From NCBI RefSeq assembly GCF_001990265.1, contig NZ_LYVN01000021.1, positions 1 to 42,709 of the forward strand: a stretch of 42,709 bases of DNA, read 5' to 3'. The notes beneath the pieces are model-generated. The model was not told the origin of the DNA. It made no database searches and saw only the letters and a list, made by a program, of their open reading frames with translations. The position numbers and the translations under genes were made by a program. Origin of the DNA: Sphingopyxis sp. KK2 (GTDB lineage Bacteria; Pseudomonadota; Alphaproteobacteria; Sphingomonadales; Sphingomonadaceae). Position 1 is the stretch's first letter. Each line of letters opens with the position of its first letter. This document shows positions 30,569-39,164 of this stretch, in pieces.

Positions 30569-31045
30569 TTAGCGCCAGCGGAAGTGGTTGCGATAGACCT
30601 TGACCACCCGGCCGTTGCGCTCGTTGACGAGCAGCAGGTCGTTATAGTGGTGGACATAGGTCAGGTTGCGACCCGCCCGCGGCACGCCCCAGCGGCTGTC
30701 CCAGGTCGGGCGATAGCTGGGGGCGTAATAGTTCGACCGCAGCGTCGCGCCGACGCGGAACTGCTGATATTTGAACGGCGCGCGATAATTGGCGTAGCGG
30801 TTGTCGCGGCGCCAGTCCTGCTTGCTGTCGCGCAGGTCGCGGCGGGCGTCATTATATTCGCGGCGTTCCTCGCGGATGTCGCTGCGGCTGCCATAGCGCT
30901 GCGCGTCGCGCAGTTCGCGGCGCTCTTCGCGGACGTCGGCGCGATCCTTGCGGATCTCGCGGGTCTGCGCCTGCGCGGCGACCGGCATGGTGGCGGGGAC
31001 CATCATCGCGGCGATCAGGCCGGCGGTGAGAAATTTGCTCTTCAT
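30569..31045 (-). CDS. RcnB-like secreted protein
   Basis: Protein of 158 residues. Signal peptide MKSKFLTAGLIAAMMVPATMPVAAQA, then a highly charged Arg/Glu/Asp-rich segment (residues about 28-82, predicted helical) and a C-terminal domain YAPSYRPTWDSRWGVPRAGRNLTYVHHYNDLLLVNERNGRVVKVYRNHF, which fits the RcnB pattern (a periplasmic family linked to nickel/cobalt homeostasis in E. coli). Its metal role here is unproven. A TGCGACA direct-repeat box lies 115 bp upstream of the start, shared with the EF-hand operon. It ends at a strong terminator. Confidence 0.82.
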   Translation of the reverse strand: MKSKFLTAGLIAAMMVPATMPVAAQAQTREIRKDRADVREERRELRDAQRYGSRSDIREERREYNDARRDLRDSKQDWRRDNRYANYRAPFKYQQFRVGATLRSNYYAPSYRPTWDSRWGVPRAGRNLTYVHHYNDLLLVNERNGRVVKVYRNHFRWR

Positions 31046-31159
31046 TGTGCCATTCCTTTTTCCGTCAGGGGGGAGGGGATCTGCCCGATGACAAGGAATG
31101 ATCTACGTGAGTCGATTTGAATTGTTCCGGAACGACGCGTTTATATTCAGGACATTAGT

Positions 31160-31176
31160 GTCGCAATTTGTCGCAC
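31160..31176 (-). promoter_or_regulatory. TGCGACA direct repeat, probable response-regulator box
   Basis: On the minus strand TGCGACA is repeated after three bases (AAT), with a 10 bp period, 115 bp upstream of the RcnB-like gene. The same box and similar distance occur upstream of the EF-hand/two-component operon (6696-6712). Shared control by that system is inferred. Confidence 0.5.
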
Positions 31177-31189
31177 CATAACGACGAAG

Positions 31190-31215
31190 GGGCGCCGTCC
31201 TGCGACGACGCCCCG
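31190..31215 (-). terminator. Probable terminator of thiolase gene
   Basis: GGGGCG/CGCCCC stem (31190-31195 with 31210-31215) continued, across one mismatch, by CGTC/GACG, loop of four. On the minus strand a short TTCGTCGTTA follows. It lies 24 bp after the thiolase stop codon. Confidence 0.55.
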
Positions 31216-31238
31216 GAACTTTTCGCCGGTCTGCAAAA

Positions 31239-32426
31239 TCAGACGAGTTCGATCGCCACCGCGGTCGCTTCGCCGCCGCCGATGCACAGGCTCGCGATGC
31301 CGCGGGTCTTGCCGTGGCGCTGCAGCGCGGCGATCAGCGTGGTGATGATGCGCGTGCCGCTCGCGCCGATCGGGTGGCCGAGCGCGGTCGCGCCGCCATG
31401 CACGTTGATCTTCTCGCGCGGGATGCCCAGGTCGTGCATCGCGAACATCGCGACGCAGGCGAACGCCTCATTGACCTCGAACAGGTCGACGTCGGCGATC
31501 GACCAGCCGGTCTTGGCGAGCAGCTTGTTGATCGCGCCGACCGGGGCGACGGTGAAGTCCTTGGGCTCCTGCGCATGCGCGGTGTGCGCGACGAGGCGCG
31601 CGACGGGCTTGGCGCCCTTGGCATCGGCGACCGACTGGCGCGTCAGCACGACGGCGGCGGCGCCGTCGGAGATCGAGCTGCTCGTCGCGGCGGTGATCGT
31701 GCCGTCCTTGGCAAAGGCGGGCTTCAGCGTCGGGATCTTGTCGGGCATCGCCTTGCCCGGCGCTTCGTCGGTGTCGACGACGACATCGCCCTTGCGCGTT
31801 GCGATCGTCACCGGCGCGATTTCGTTGGCAAAGGCGCCGTCGGCGATCGCCGCCTTGGCGCGGCTCAGCGATTCCAGCGTATAGTCATCCTGCGACTGGC
31901 GGCTGAGCTGATAGGCGTCGGCAGTGTCCTGCGCGAACGTCCCCATCGCGCGGCCGGCCTCATAAGCGTCTTCCAGTCCGTCGAGGAACATATGGTCATA
32001 GGCGGTGTCGTGGCCGATGCGCGCGCCCGAACGGTGCTTCTTGAGCAGGTACGGCGCGTTGGTCATCGATTCCATGCCGCCCGCGACGACCAGGTCGATG
32101 CTGCCCGCGGCGAGCGCTTCGGCGCCCATGATGACGGTCTGCATGCCCGAACCGCACACCTTGTTGACGGTTGTCGCCTGCACCGACTTGGGCAGGCCGG
32201 CCTTGATCGCGGCCTGCCGCGCCGGCGCCTGGCCGAGGCCGGCGGGGAGGACGCAGCCCATATAGATGCGCTCGATATCGTCGCCCGACACGCCCGCGCG
32301 CTCGACCGCTGCCTTGACTGCGGTGGCACCCAGATCGGTCGCGCTCGCGTCCGACAGGCTACCCTGCATGCCGCCCATCGGGGTGCGCGCATAGGAGAGG
32401 AAAACGACGGGATCGGTGGCGGTCAT
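31239..32426 (-). CDS. Acetyl-CoA C-acyltransferase (thiolase)
   Basis: Protein of 395 residues, thiolase II length. It condenses or cleaves acyl-CoA: acetyl-CoA plus acyl-CoA to 3-ketoacyl-CoA and CoA. Motifs: NKVCGSGMQTVIMG (nucleophilic Cys), NEAFACVAMFAM, GHPIGASGTRIITTLI (His) and CIGGGEATAVAI (second Cys). The start ATG at 32426 begins MTATDPVVFLSYARTPMG as in the family; 43 codons of open frame upstream are not homologous. Cytoplasmic. No beta-oxidation partner is adjacent, so biosynthetic (phaA/atoB-like) and degradative roles cannot be separated. Confidence 0.93.
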   Translation of the reverse strand: MTATDPVVFLSYARTPMGGMQGSLSDASATDLGATAVKAAVERAGVSGDDIERIYMGCVLPAGLGQAPARQAAIKAGLPKSVQATTVNKVCGSGMQTVIMGAEALAAGSIDLVVAGGMESMTNAPYLLKKHRSGARIGHDTAYDHMFLDGLEDAYEAGRAMGTFAQDTADAYQLSRQSQDDYTLESLSRAKAAIADGAFANEIAPVTIATRKGDVVVDTDEAPGKAMPDKIPTLKPAFAKDGTITAATSSSISDGAAAVVLTRQSVADAKGAKPVARLVAHTAHAQEPKDFTVAPVGAINKLLAKTGWSIADVDLFEVNEAFACVAMFAMHDLGIPREKINVHGGATALGHPIGASGTRIITTLIAALQRHGKTRGIASLCIGGGEATAVAIELV

Positions 32427-32594
32427 GGCAAAAGACTCCGTAGGGGAAACCAGTTTCGGCGGCCCGATTAGCCCAAATGCTGCACGTGCGAAAGGGGGAG
32501 GGTGATTGCCGGCCCAAGGCTTTCTCGGGAGTGGGAAAGAAGGGGTTGTGGTCACCGATCAGCAGGCCAGCTTTGGGATGGGAAGCGGATGTTG

Positions 32595-32718
32595 ATCTCC
32601 CCTCCCGCTTGCGGGAGGGGTCGGGGGAGGGCCTGTTGCGTTGCCAAAACCCTCCCCGCTGCGACTAGGGCGCGGGGCGCCCAAGTCTCGCTACCCCTCC
32701 CGCAAGCGGAAGGGGTAA
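32595..32718. repeat. Composite palindromic repeat (family C)
   Basis: CCCCTCCCGC-TT-GCGGGAGGGG (32599-32620, perfect 10 bp arms) and a degenerate second copy CCCCTCCCGC-AA-GCGGAAGGGG (32694-32715). Between them GGGGAGGG (about 32624-32631) pairs with CCCTCCCC (32650-32657). REP-like; no gene inside. Confidence 0.75.
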
Positions 32719-32761
32719 TAGGCTCGATCCTTCAGCGTCCCCAACCGGTCGTTTCCTGCCA

Positions 32762-32810
32762 ATCCTCCCTGTGGTGCTGCCACCTCCCATCGCTCCGCCA
32801 CAGGGAGGAT
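32762..32810. repeat. 13 bp inverted repeat (family E)
   Basis: ATCCTCCCTGTGG (32762-32774) and CCACAGGGAGGAT (32798-32810) are exact reverse complements separated by 23 bases. It could fold as a cruciform or RNA hairpin. It is not next to a stop codon. Confidence 0.75.
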
Positions 32811-33103
32811 CAAATGGGCCGCACCCATCCGTTATGATCCCAAAAAATTCGCTTTCCTAAAATATCCCGCCATGCTCCAAACGCACCGATGACCCGATTT
32901 CTCTCTCATTCTCTGTCGCCGCGCCCTGGCTGCGCGGGCCGGGGAGCGAAAGAGAAGGGGGACGTGGCGTGACCTTTGTGACCTTCCGAACCAAACGGCG
33001 CGCTCTGCCCCTGCGCTCCGCGCCGCGTGGCAGTGCGTTTCAACTTGCAACCCGCCGTGCGTCATGGTCAAACATGTGCGACAGAACATAGGGGAGACGG
33101 GTC

Positions 33104-34558
33104 ATGGCCACCGCCATCAAGCAGGATATCGCCGGCGAAACGCAGCGCATGCACGACGTGCTCGCGGCGCAGAAGGCGAGCTTCACCGCCGCGATGCCCG
33201 AAAGTCTCGCGACGCGCGCCGACCGCATCGACCGCGCGATCGCGCTGCTCGTCGACAATGCAGAGGAGTTCGCGAAGGCGGTGAGCGAGGATTTCGGCCA
33301 CCGCAGCCGCGAACAGACGCTGATGACCGACATCATGCCCTCGGTCGGCGCGCTCAAGCATGCGAAGAAACATATGGCCGCCTGGTCGAAGGGCGAGAAG
33401 CGCAAGCCGACCTTCCCGCTTGGGCTGCTCGGCGCGAAGGCCGAGGTGGTCTATCAGCCCAAGGGCGTCGTCGGCATCGTCGCGCCGTGGAATTTTCCCG
33501 TCGGCATGGTGTTCGTGCCGCTCGCGGGCATCCTCGCCGCGGGCAATCGCGCGATGGTCAAGCCGTCCGAATATACCGAAAATGTCTCGGCGCTGATGGC
33601 GCGGCTGATCCCCGATTATTTCGACGAGAGCGAGATTGCGGTGTTCACCGGCGATGCCGATATCGGCGTCGCCTTCTCGAAGCTCGCCTTCGACCATATG
33701 ATCTTCACCGGCGCGACGAGCGTCGGCAAGCATATCATGCGCGCCGCCGCCGATAACCTCGTCCCCGTCACGCTCGAACTTGGCGGCAAGTCGCCGACTT
33801 TCATCGGGCGCAGCGCCAACAAGGAACAGGCGGGGCAGCGCGTCGCGCTCGGCAAGCTGATGAACGCAGGCCAGATCTGCCTCGCCCCCGATTATCTCCT
33901 CGTCGCCGAGGATCAGGAGGGCGAGGTGATCGACAGCGTCACCAAGGGGGCCGCCGCGCTTTATCCGACGATGCTCGCCAACGACGACTATACGTCGGTC
34001 GTCAATGTGCGGAATTACGACCGCCTGCAGTCCTATCTCGCCGACGCGCGCGAAAAGGGCGCCGAGGTGATCGAGGTCAATCCGGGCGGTGAGGATTTCG
34101 CCAGCGCCAACGGCCACAAGATGCCGCTGCATATCGTACGCAACCCGACCGACGACATGAAGGTGATGCAGGAGGAAATCTTCGGCCCGATCCTGCCGGT
34201 GAAGACCTACAAGAATATCGACGAGGCGATCGACTATGTGAACGCCAACGACCGCCCGCTCGGGCTCTATTATTTCGGGCAGGACAAGAGCGAGGAGGAC
34301 CGCGTGCTGTCGCGGACGATCTCGGGCGGCGTCACGGTCAACGACGTCGTGTTCCATAACGCGATGGAGGACCTGCCCTTCGGCGGGGTCGGCCCGTCGG
34401 GCATGGGCAATTATCACGGTTTCGACGGCTTCAAGACCTTCAGCCACGCGCGCGCGGTGTATCGCCAGCCCAAGCTCGATGTCGCGGGCCTCGCGGGCTT
34501 CAAGCCGCCCTATGGCAAGACGACCGCCAAGACGCTGGCCAAGGAACTGAAGAAATAG
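33104..34558 (+). CDS. Coniferyl aldehyde dehydrogenase-type aldehyde dehydrogenase
   Basis: Protein of 484 residues of the NAD(P)-aldehyde dehydrogenase superfamily; the AGETQRMHDVLAAQKASF N-terminus and FGHRSREQTLMTDI are typical of the CalB (coniferyl aldehyde dehydrogenase) subgroup. Motifs: PWNFPVGMVFVPLAGILAAGNRAMVKPSEYTE, VTLELGGKSPTFI with the catalytic Glu, NAGQICLAPDYLLV with the catalytic Cys, and EEIFGPILPV. It oxidises aromatic or long-chain aldehydes to acids; substrate not proved. A hydrophobic C-terminus is absent. RBS GGGAG precedes the ATG. It is convergent with the permease gene. Confidence 0.9.
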   Translation: MATAIKQDIAGETQRMHDVLAAQKASFTAAMPESLATRADRIDRAIALLVDNAEEFAKAVSEDFGHRSREQTLMTDIMPSVGALKHAKKHMAAWSKGEKRKPTFPLGLLGAKAEVVYQPKGVVGIVAPWNFPVGMVFVPLAGILAAGNRAMVKPSEYTENVSALMARLIPDYFDESEIAVFTGDADIGVAFSKLAFDHMIFTGATSVGKHIMRAAADNLVPVTLELGGKSPTFIGRSANKEQAGQRVALGKLMNAGQICLAPDYLLVAEDQEGEVIDSVTKGAAALYPTMLANDDYTSVVNVRNYDRLQSYLADAREKGAEVIEVNPGGEDFASANGHKMPLHIVRNPTDDMKVMQEEIFGPILPVKTYKNIDEAIDYVNANDRPLGLYYFGQDKSEEDRVLSRTISGGVTVNDVVFHNAMEDLPFGGVGPSGMGNYHGFDGFKTFSHARAVYRQPKLDVAGLAGFKPPYGKTTAKTLAKELKK

Positions 34559-34585
34559 GATTGGGAGGTTGCGCGGGGAGGGCGT

Positions 34586-35686
34586 TCATTCCTTCCCGGC
34601 GATCTTGATATCCTTGCCCAGCAAAGTCTTCACATAGACGCGCTGGACCAGCACATAGACCACCACGGTCAACGGCGCGGCGAGCAGCACGCCGAGGAAG
34701 CCGAACAATATGCCTGCCGCGACCACCGCGAACAGCAGCACCGCGGGCGGCACGTCGACCGCCTGTTTCTGGATCATCGGCTGCAGGAAATTGCCCTGCA
34801 ACTGCTGGATCAGCAGGAACAGCACGAGCGTCCACAGCGCGGTCATCGGCGATACGGTGAAGGCGAGCAGCACCGCGGGAATGCCCGCGATGATCGGGCC
34901 GATCATCGGGATCACGTCGAGCAGGCCCGCGATCAGCCCGAGCCCGCCCGCCGCCGGCACACCGAGCAGCGCAAGACCCGCCCAGGTCAGCGCCGCGACG
35001 ACGAGCGACGACACCGCCTGACCCATCATCCAGCCCTTCAGGCCGCGCCCGGCGTCGCCCATCGCCAGCGCCGCGGTTTCCTCGGCACGCGCCGGGAGAA
35101 GCAGCAGCAGACCGCGGCGATAGGTCGCGGGGTCGCTGGCAAGAAAAATCGCGGCGACCAGAACCAGCACGAAATCGGCGATGCCGCTGCCCGCCGCCAG
35201 CGCATAACCGCCCGCCTGTTGCAGCGCGCGCGAGATATCGTCGCTGCCGACCGCGGCGAGGTCGCGGACCTGCTCGCCCAGCCCATAGCGGTTCAGAAAG
35301 GCTTCGAGCCCCTGCAGCGCGGGCGGAATCTGTTCGCGGATCGTGTCGACCTCGCGCGCGAGCTGCGACCCGAACAGCATGAACGCCCCGGCGAAGATCG
35401 CGACGATGCCCGCGACCGAGAGCGCGAGCGCGATGCCGCGCCCGATCCGCGTCTTGGCGCACAGCCAGCTCGCGATCGCATCGAAAATCGCGCCGAGCAC
35501 GATCGCCGCGAAAACGAGCATGAAAAAGCGCGTCAGCTCGATCATCAGCAACGCGACCCCGACCAGCGCCAGCACGATCAGCGTCGCCCCCGCGATGCGG
35601 CCGGGGCCGAAGGTTGGCGGCGGCGGCTCTGCCTTGGCGCGCGATCGGGCGGGGGATGCGGCGGGCGCCTTGGTCTTTTCGGTCAT
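34586..35686 (-). CDS. AI-2E/PerM family transporter
   Basis: Protein of 366 residues with a Pro-rich cytoplasmic start and about eight transmembrane helices: two at 35-75 and 85-110, then a periplasmic loop (residues 115-155), and five or more from 160 to 345. The motif WAGLALLGVPAAGGLGLIAGLLDVIPMIGPIIAGIPAVLLAF matches the AI-2E family signature with its conserved PxxGPxxxxxP region. Members export or import small molecules or ions (AI-2, Na+/Li+ antiport in some); substrate unknown. Single gene, 28 bp from the convergent aldehyde dehydrogenase. Confidence 0.9.
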   Translation of the reverse strand: MTEKTKAPAASPARSRAKAEPPPPTFGPGRIAGATLIVLALVGVALLMIELTRFFMLVFAAIVLGAIFDAIASWLCAKTRIGRGIALALSVAGIVAIFAGAFMLFGSQLAREVDTIREQIPPALQGLEAFLNRYGLGEQVRDLAAVGSDDISRALQQAGGYALAAGSGIADFVLVLVAAIFLASDPATYRRGLLLLLPARAEETAALAMGDAGRGLKGWMMGQAVSSLVVAALTWAGLALLGVPAAGGLGLIAGLLDVIPMIGPIIAGIPAVLLAFTVSPMTALWTLVLFLLIQQLQGNFLQPMIQKQAVDVPPAVLLFAVVAAGILFGFLGVLLAAPLTVVVYVLVQRVYVKTLLGKDIKIAGKE

Positions 35687-35787
35687 GGCACCAGTCTAGC
35701 CCGGCCAGGCGGCGGCGCAACCATCGGATTTCGCGGATAGAGGCTGGACGTCACGGGGGTTTCGTGGCAACGGCTCCGCGTCCACGG

Positions 35788-35872
35788 GCCCCTGTGGTGA
35801 AATTGGTAGACGCGCTCGACTCAAAATCGAGTTCCGCAAGGAGTGCTGGTTCGAGTCCGGCCAGGGGCACCA
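35788..35872 (+). tRNA. tRNA-Leu (anticodon CAA)
   Basis: Acceptor GCCCCTG pairs with CAGGGGC, discriminator A, encoded CCA (35870-35872). The anticodon arm is ctcga-CTCAAAA-tcgag giving CAA for TTG codons. A long variable arm (ttccgcaaggagt) marks it as a class II tRNA, and the T arm has GGTTCGAGTCC. No integrase or direct repeat of its 3' end was found within the window. Confidence 0.97.
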
Positions 35873-36147
35873 CTCACCGTCTTGCCGAGGCGGTTCGCCG
35901 ATCCGTGCCAATATGCTTCAAAATTGGCAATAATTAACGCGGCGTAGTTGGAAATTATTCATATTCTAAAGGCATTATCTGTCCAAGCCCTGATGGGCGC
36001 GTCACATCGTCCTTAATAGTCACCGGATGGACCAGCCGGATAGGGAACGAAAGCGCGCCGACCGGGCGGAGGTGGGGGAAAACTGAGTGGATGAATTTTA
36101 GCAGCAAAAATGTCTCTTCTGGGCGCTGTTGGAATCAGGAGGAAGGC

Positions 36148-36762
36148 ATGAACGACCCCCGCTTCTCTATCCCCGGAGAAGGCCAGGATACCGAGGCGGA
36201 CCGCCGTGGCGGCGACCGTTATCGCACCGTGTGGCGCATCGCCAAGGTGACGCGCGACGGCGACGCTGGGCTGTGGCGTGTGCGCAACATGTCCGACGGC
36301 GGCATGATGCTCGCGGTCGAGGTTCCGGTGACCGTCGGCGAACGGCTCGAAATCGCGCTGTCCGAAACCATCGTCATCCATGGCCGCGTCGCCTGGTGCG
36401 AAGAGGGGCGCTGCGGCGTCGCCTTCGACGCCGCGGTCGACGGCAACGACGTGCTCAAGCAACTCGCCGCCGAACAGCAGTCGGGCGACTATCGCGCCCC
36501 GCGCCTCGAAGTCCGCACACGTGCGCAACTGGTTACCGACGGCGAAGCGAGCGACATCGAACTCGCCGACCTGTCGCAGAGCGGCGCCGGTTTCCTGCAC
36601 GATGCCCCGCTCGAAGTGGGCAAGCCGCTCGAACTCGTGCTGCCCGGCGGCATCCGCCGCAAGGCGATCGTCCGCTGGTCGCGCGCCGGCCGCGGCGGCC
36701 TGTGGCTCACCGAACCGCTCGGCCGCGCCGACCTGGAAAGCATTCGCCACTTCAAGGCGTGA
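36148..36762 (+). CDS. Tandem PilZ domain protein
   Basis: Protein of 204 residues with two PilZ domains and no signal peptide. First: residues about 19-100, with DRRGGDRYRTVWR (the RxxxR-type c-di-GMP motif) and NMSDGGMMLA (D/N-x-S-x-x-G). Second: about 116-204, with RAPRLEVRTRAQL and DLSQSGAGFLHD. PilZ domains bind cyclic di-GMP and control motility, adhesion or exopolysaccharide. In the second domain the arginine motif is weaker (RAPRLEVR), so it may not bind. The ATG at 36148 has a strong AGGAGGAAGG site. The upstream 275 bp are AT-rich and contain no gene, only the probable promoter. Confidence 0.87.
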   Translation: MNDPRFSIPGEGQDTEADRRGGDRYRTVWRIAKVTRDGDAGLWRVRNMSDGGMMLAVEVPVTVGERLEIALSETIVIHGRVAWCEEGRCGVAFDAAVDGNDVLKQLAAEQQSGDYRAPRLEVRTRAQLVTDGEASDIELADLSQSGAGFLHDAPLEVGKPLELVLPGGIRRKAIVRWSRAGRGGLWLTEPLGRADLESIRHFKA

Positions 36763-36806
36763 CCATCGATGACGGCCTTCGGGCGAGAGCTGCCATGGGG
36801 CCGACG

Positions 36807-36968
36807 CTCCTCTCTCCCCTTGAGGGAGAGATACGCAGGCTTGGCAGCTTGCTGCCTAGCCGCAGTTGAGAGGGGGTTTTGAGTCCGCCGACGTCGCATC
36901 CCCTCACCAAGCTTCGCTAGCTCCTGACGGAGCAAGCTGCGCTATCCTCTCCCTCAAGGGGAGAGGAG
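36807..36968. repeat. Composite inverted repeat, MITE-like (family D)
   Basis: A 162 bp structure between the PilZ and DUF885 genes. Arms CTCTCCCCTTGAGGGAGAG (near 36812-36830) and CTCTCCCTCAAGGGGAGAG (near 36947-36965) are near reverse complements, each also a hairpin. An inner palindrome GGCAGC-TT-GCTGCC lies at 36843-36856. No coding sequence. The shape fits a short non-autonomous element or REP cluster. Confidence 0.7.
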
Positions 36969-37048
36969 ATCATATCCGCTTCCCACCCCAGGGAAGACAT
37001 TCCCTTCCGACTGTGCAATCCTTTTCGTCGAAAAACGAAAGGGGTCCC

Positions 37049-38866
37049 ATGCAGCTTTCCCGACGCGAATTTTCGCTGGCCATCGGTGCCAGCATCCTCG
37101 CCGCTCCCGTGGCGCGCGCGGCGGCGCCTACCGCCGGCGCCGACGCGGCGCTCACCGCCTTCCTCGACGCGGCGTTCGAAGCGGAACTCCAGCTCGACCC
37201 CGAACAGCTGACCCAGCTTGGCCGCAAGGAACAGCAGGACCGTTTCACCGACCCCAGCGACGCCGCGGCGGCGGCGCGGCTCGCATGGCGGCGCGGCAGC
37301 GTCGCCGCGATGAAGAAGCAGTTCGATCGCGCAAAGCTCGGCGAGGATGCGCGCGTTTCCTACGACATGTGGGCGCTCGAACTCGAACGCGCCGAAGCGT
37401 CGACCAAATGGCGCGACCATGGCTATATCTTCGATCGGAACGGGCCGCACACCGGCCTGCCGAATTTCCTGATCAACCAGCACCGCGTCGACACCCCCAC
37501 CGACATGGACACCTATGCGGCGCGCGTCGCCGCGCTCGGGCCGACGCTCGATATCTATCTCGACCGCGCGAAGGCGGCGGCGGCGAAGGGCATTCGCGCG
37601 CCGGGCTTCGCCTATGACCAGTCGATCGAATTGATCGGACGGCTCACCACCGGCGCGCCCTATGACGCGGACGCCGACAACGCGCTGTTCGCCGATGCGA
37701 AGGGCAAGGCTGCGGCGCTGGTGAGTGCGGGCAAGATCGATGCGGCGGCGGCCGACGCCTTCACCGCACGCGTCGCCGCGGCGATGACGGGGTCGCTGAA
37801 ACCCGCCTATGCGCGGATATCGGCATGGCTTTCCACCGACCGCGCCAAGGCCGGGGCCGAGCCGAAGGGCGCCGGCGCGCTGCCCGATGGCGCGGCCTAT
37901 TACAACGCGATGCTGCGGCTCCAGACGACGACCGGGATGACCGCCGACGAGATCCACGATCTCGGCCTCGCCGAAGTCGCGCGCATCCGCGCCGAGATGG
38001 AAGCGCTGAAGGCCAAGATCGGCTATGAGGGCAAGCTCGAGGATTTCTTCGTCTTCCTGCGCAGCGACGACCGTTTCTACGTTGCAAATGATGACACCGG
38101 CCGCGCCGCCTATCTCAAGAGGGCCGGCGATTATCTCGACGGCATGCGCGCGCGGCTGCCCGAACAATTCGGCCGGCTGCCCAAGGCCGATCTGGTCGTC
38201 AAGCGCGTCGAGGCGTTTCGCGAGGAGCCGGGCGGCGCGGCGCATTATTCGCCAGCGGCGCTCGATGGCTCGCGCCCCGGCATCTATTATGTCCACCTCG
38301 CCGACACGCGCGCGACCCCGACCTACGAGATCGAGGGCACGACCTATCACGAGGGCCTGCCCGGGCATCATATGCAGATCGCGCTGGCGCAAGAGATGAC
38401 GGGCACGCCCGAGTTCCGGAAGAATTATTTCTATGGCGCCTATGGCGAGGGGTGGGCGCTCTATGTCGAGCGGCTCGCCAAGGAGATGGGTTTCTACACC
38501 GATCCTTACAGCGATTTCGGGCGACTGGGACGCGAGATCTGGCGCGCGATCCGCCTCGTCGTCGACACCGGCATCCACGCCAAGGGGTGGAGCGAGGCGC
38601 AGGCGCTGGCCTATTACACCGCCAATTCGCCGCAGCCGGTGGCCAAGATCAAATCCGAAATCCGCCGCTATTTCGTGATGCCGGGACAGGCGACCTCGTA
38701 CAAGGTCGGCATGCAGCGCATCCTCGCGCTGCGCGACAAGGCGCGGGCCGGGCTCGGCGATCGCTACGACCAGAAGATGTTCCACGAGATCGTCCTCGGC
38801 CGCGGATCGGTGCCGCTGCCGGTGCTCGAGGCACAGGTCGACCGCTGGATCGCCGCGCCCGCCTGA
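37049..38866 (+). CDS. DUF885 family secreted peptidase-like protein
   Basis: Protein of 605 residues, usual for DUF885. A twin-arginine-like signal begins SRREFSLAIGASILAAPVARAA, so exported by Tat (RR followed by hydrophobic stretch). The C-terminal half has TYHEGLPGHHMQIALAQEM, a HExxxHH-type zinc site of the family, and later YFYGAYGEGWALYVERLAKEMGFY with the acidic ligand. DUF885 proteins are predicted zinc-dependent peptidases; no substrate is known here. The ATG at 37049 is preceded by AAAGGGG and places the signal at the terminus. A MITE-like repeat lies just upstream. Confidence 0.87.
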   Translation: MQLSRREFSLAIGASILAAPVARAAAPTAGADAALTAFLDAAFEAELQLDPEQLTQLGRKEQQDRFTDPSDAAAAARLAWRRGSVAAMKKQFDRAKLGEDARVSYDMWALELERAEASTKWRDHGYIFDRNGPHTGLPNFLINQHRVDTPTDMDTYAARVAALGPTLDIYLDRAKAAAAKGIRAPGFAYDQSIELIGRLTTGAPYDADADNALFADAKGKAAALVSAGKIDAAAADAFTARVAAAMTGSLKPAYARISAWLSTDRAKAGAEPKGAGALPDGAAYYNAMLRLQTTTGMTADEIHDLGLAEVARIRAEMEALKAKIGYEGKLEDFFVFLRSDDRFYVANDDTGRAAYLKRAGDYLDGMRARLPEQFGRLPKADLVVKRVEAFREEPGGAAHYSPAALDGSRPGIYYVHLADTRATPTYEIEGTTYHEGLPGHHMQIALAQEMTGTPEFRKNYFYGAYGEGWALYVERLAKEMGFYTDPYSDFGRLGREIWRAIRLVVDTGIHAKGWSEAQALAYYTANSPQPVAKIKSEIRRYFVMPGQATSYKVGMQRILALRDKARAGLGDRYDQKMFHEIVLGRGSVPLPVLEAQVDRWIAAPA

Positions 38867-39164
38867 TCGCGGGGCGTGCGACCGCGGCGCATCGTGCACA
38901 GCCGCCGGTTAACCAGCTTCGGTAGGATTTGTTTAAGGTCCAGGGCACAGTCTCGGTCTGTCGACAACCGCATGCCTATCCAATCAAGACACTGACGAAG
39001 CGTCTTTTTCTCTGGCCGTCGCCGCTGGCGAACGGTTCATCGCTCTTGGCGTATTCGTCCAATCGGGTCCGGGCCGGCCAATGTTAGCCTGAGGCTCCAA
39101 CCAAAAAATTCCGGTCGCACAAACTTCGTCGCTTGCGTTTCAGCAAAGGGAGGTTGTGCCTGTC

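Larger units (their letters stand above)
32427..33103. other. 677 bp non-coding region rich in palindromes
   Basis: Between the divergent thiolase and aldehyde dehydrogenase genes I see no supported gene. It contains a composite palindrome (32595-32718), a 13 bp inverted repeat with a 23-base loop (32762-32810), a short direct repeat GTGACCTT-T-GTGACCTT (32969-32985), and the promoters of both genes. Open frames here have no start site or composition support. Confidence 0.6.

Noticed and set aside
33074-33083. Third TGCGACA box upstream of the aldehyde dehydrogenase
   Set aside because: Only one half-site is present; no second copy at a 10 bp period.
35788-35872. tRNA-Leu as attachment site of an island carrying the contractile cluster
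   Set aside because: No integrase and no direct repeat of the tRNA 3' end seen up to the window edge; distance over 3 kb with ordinary genes between.
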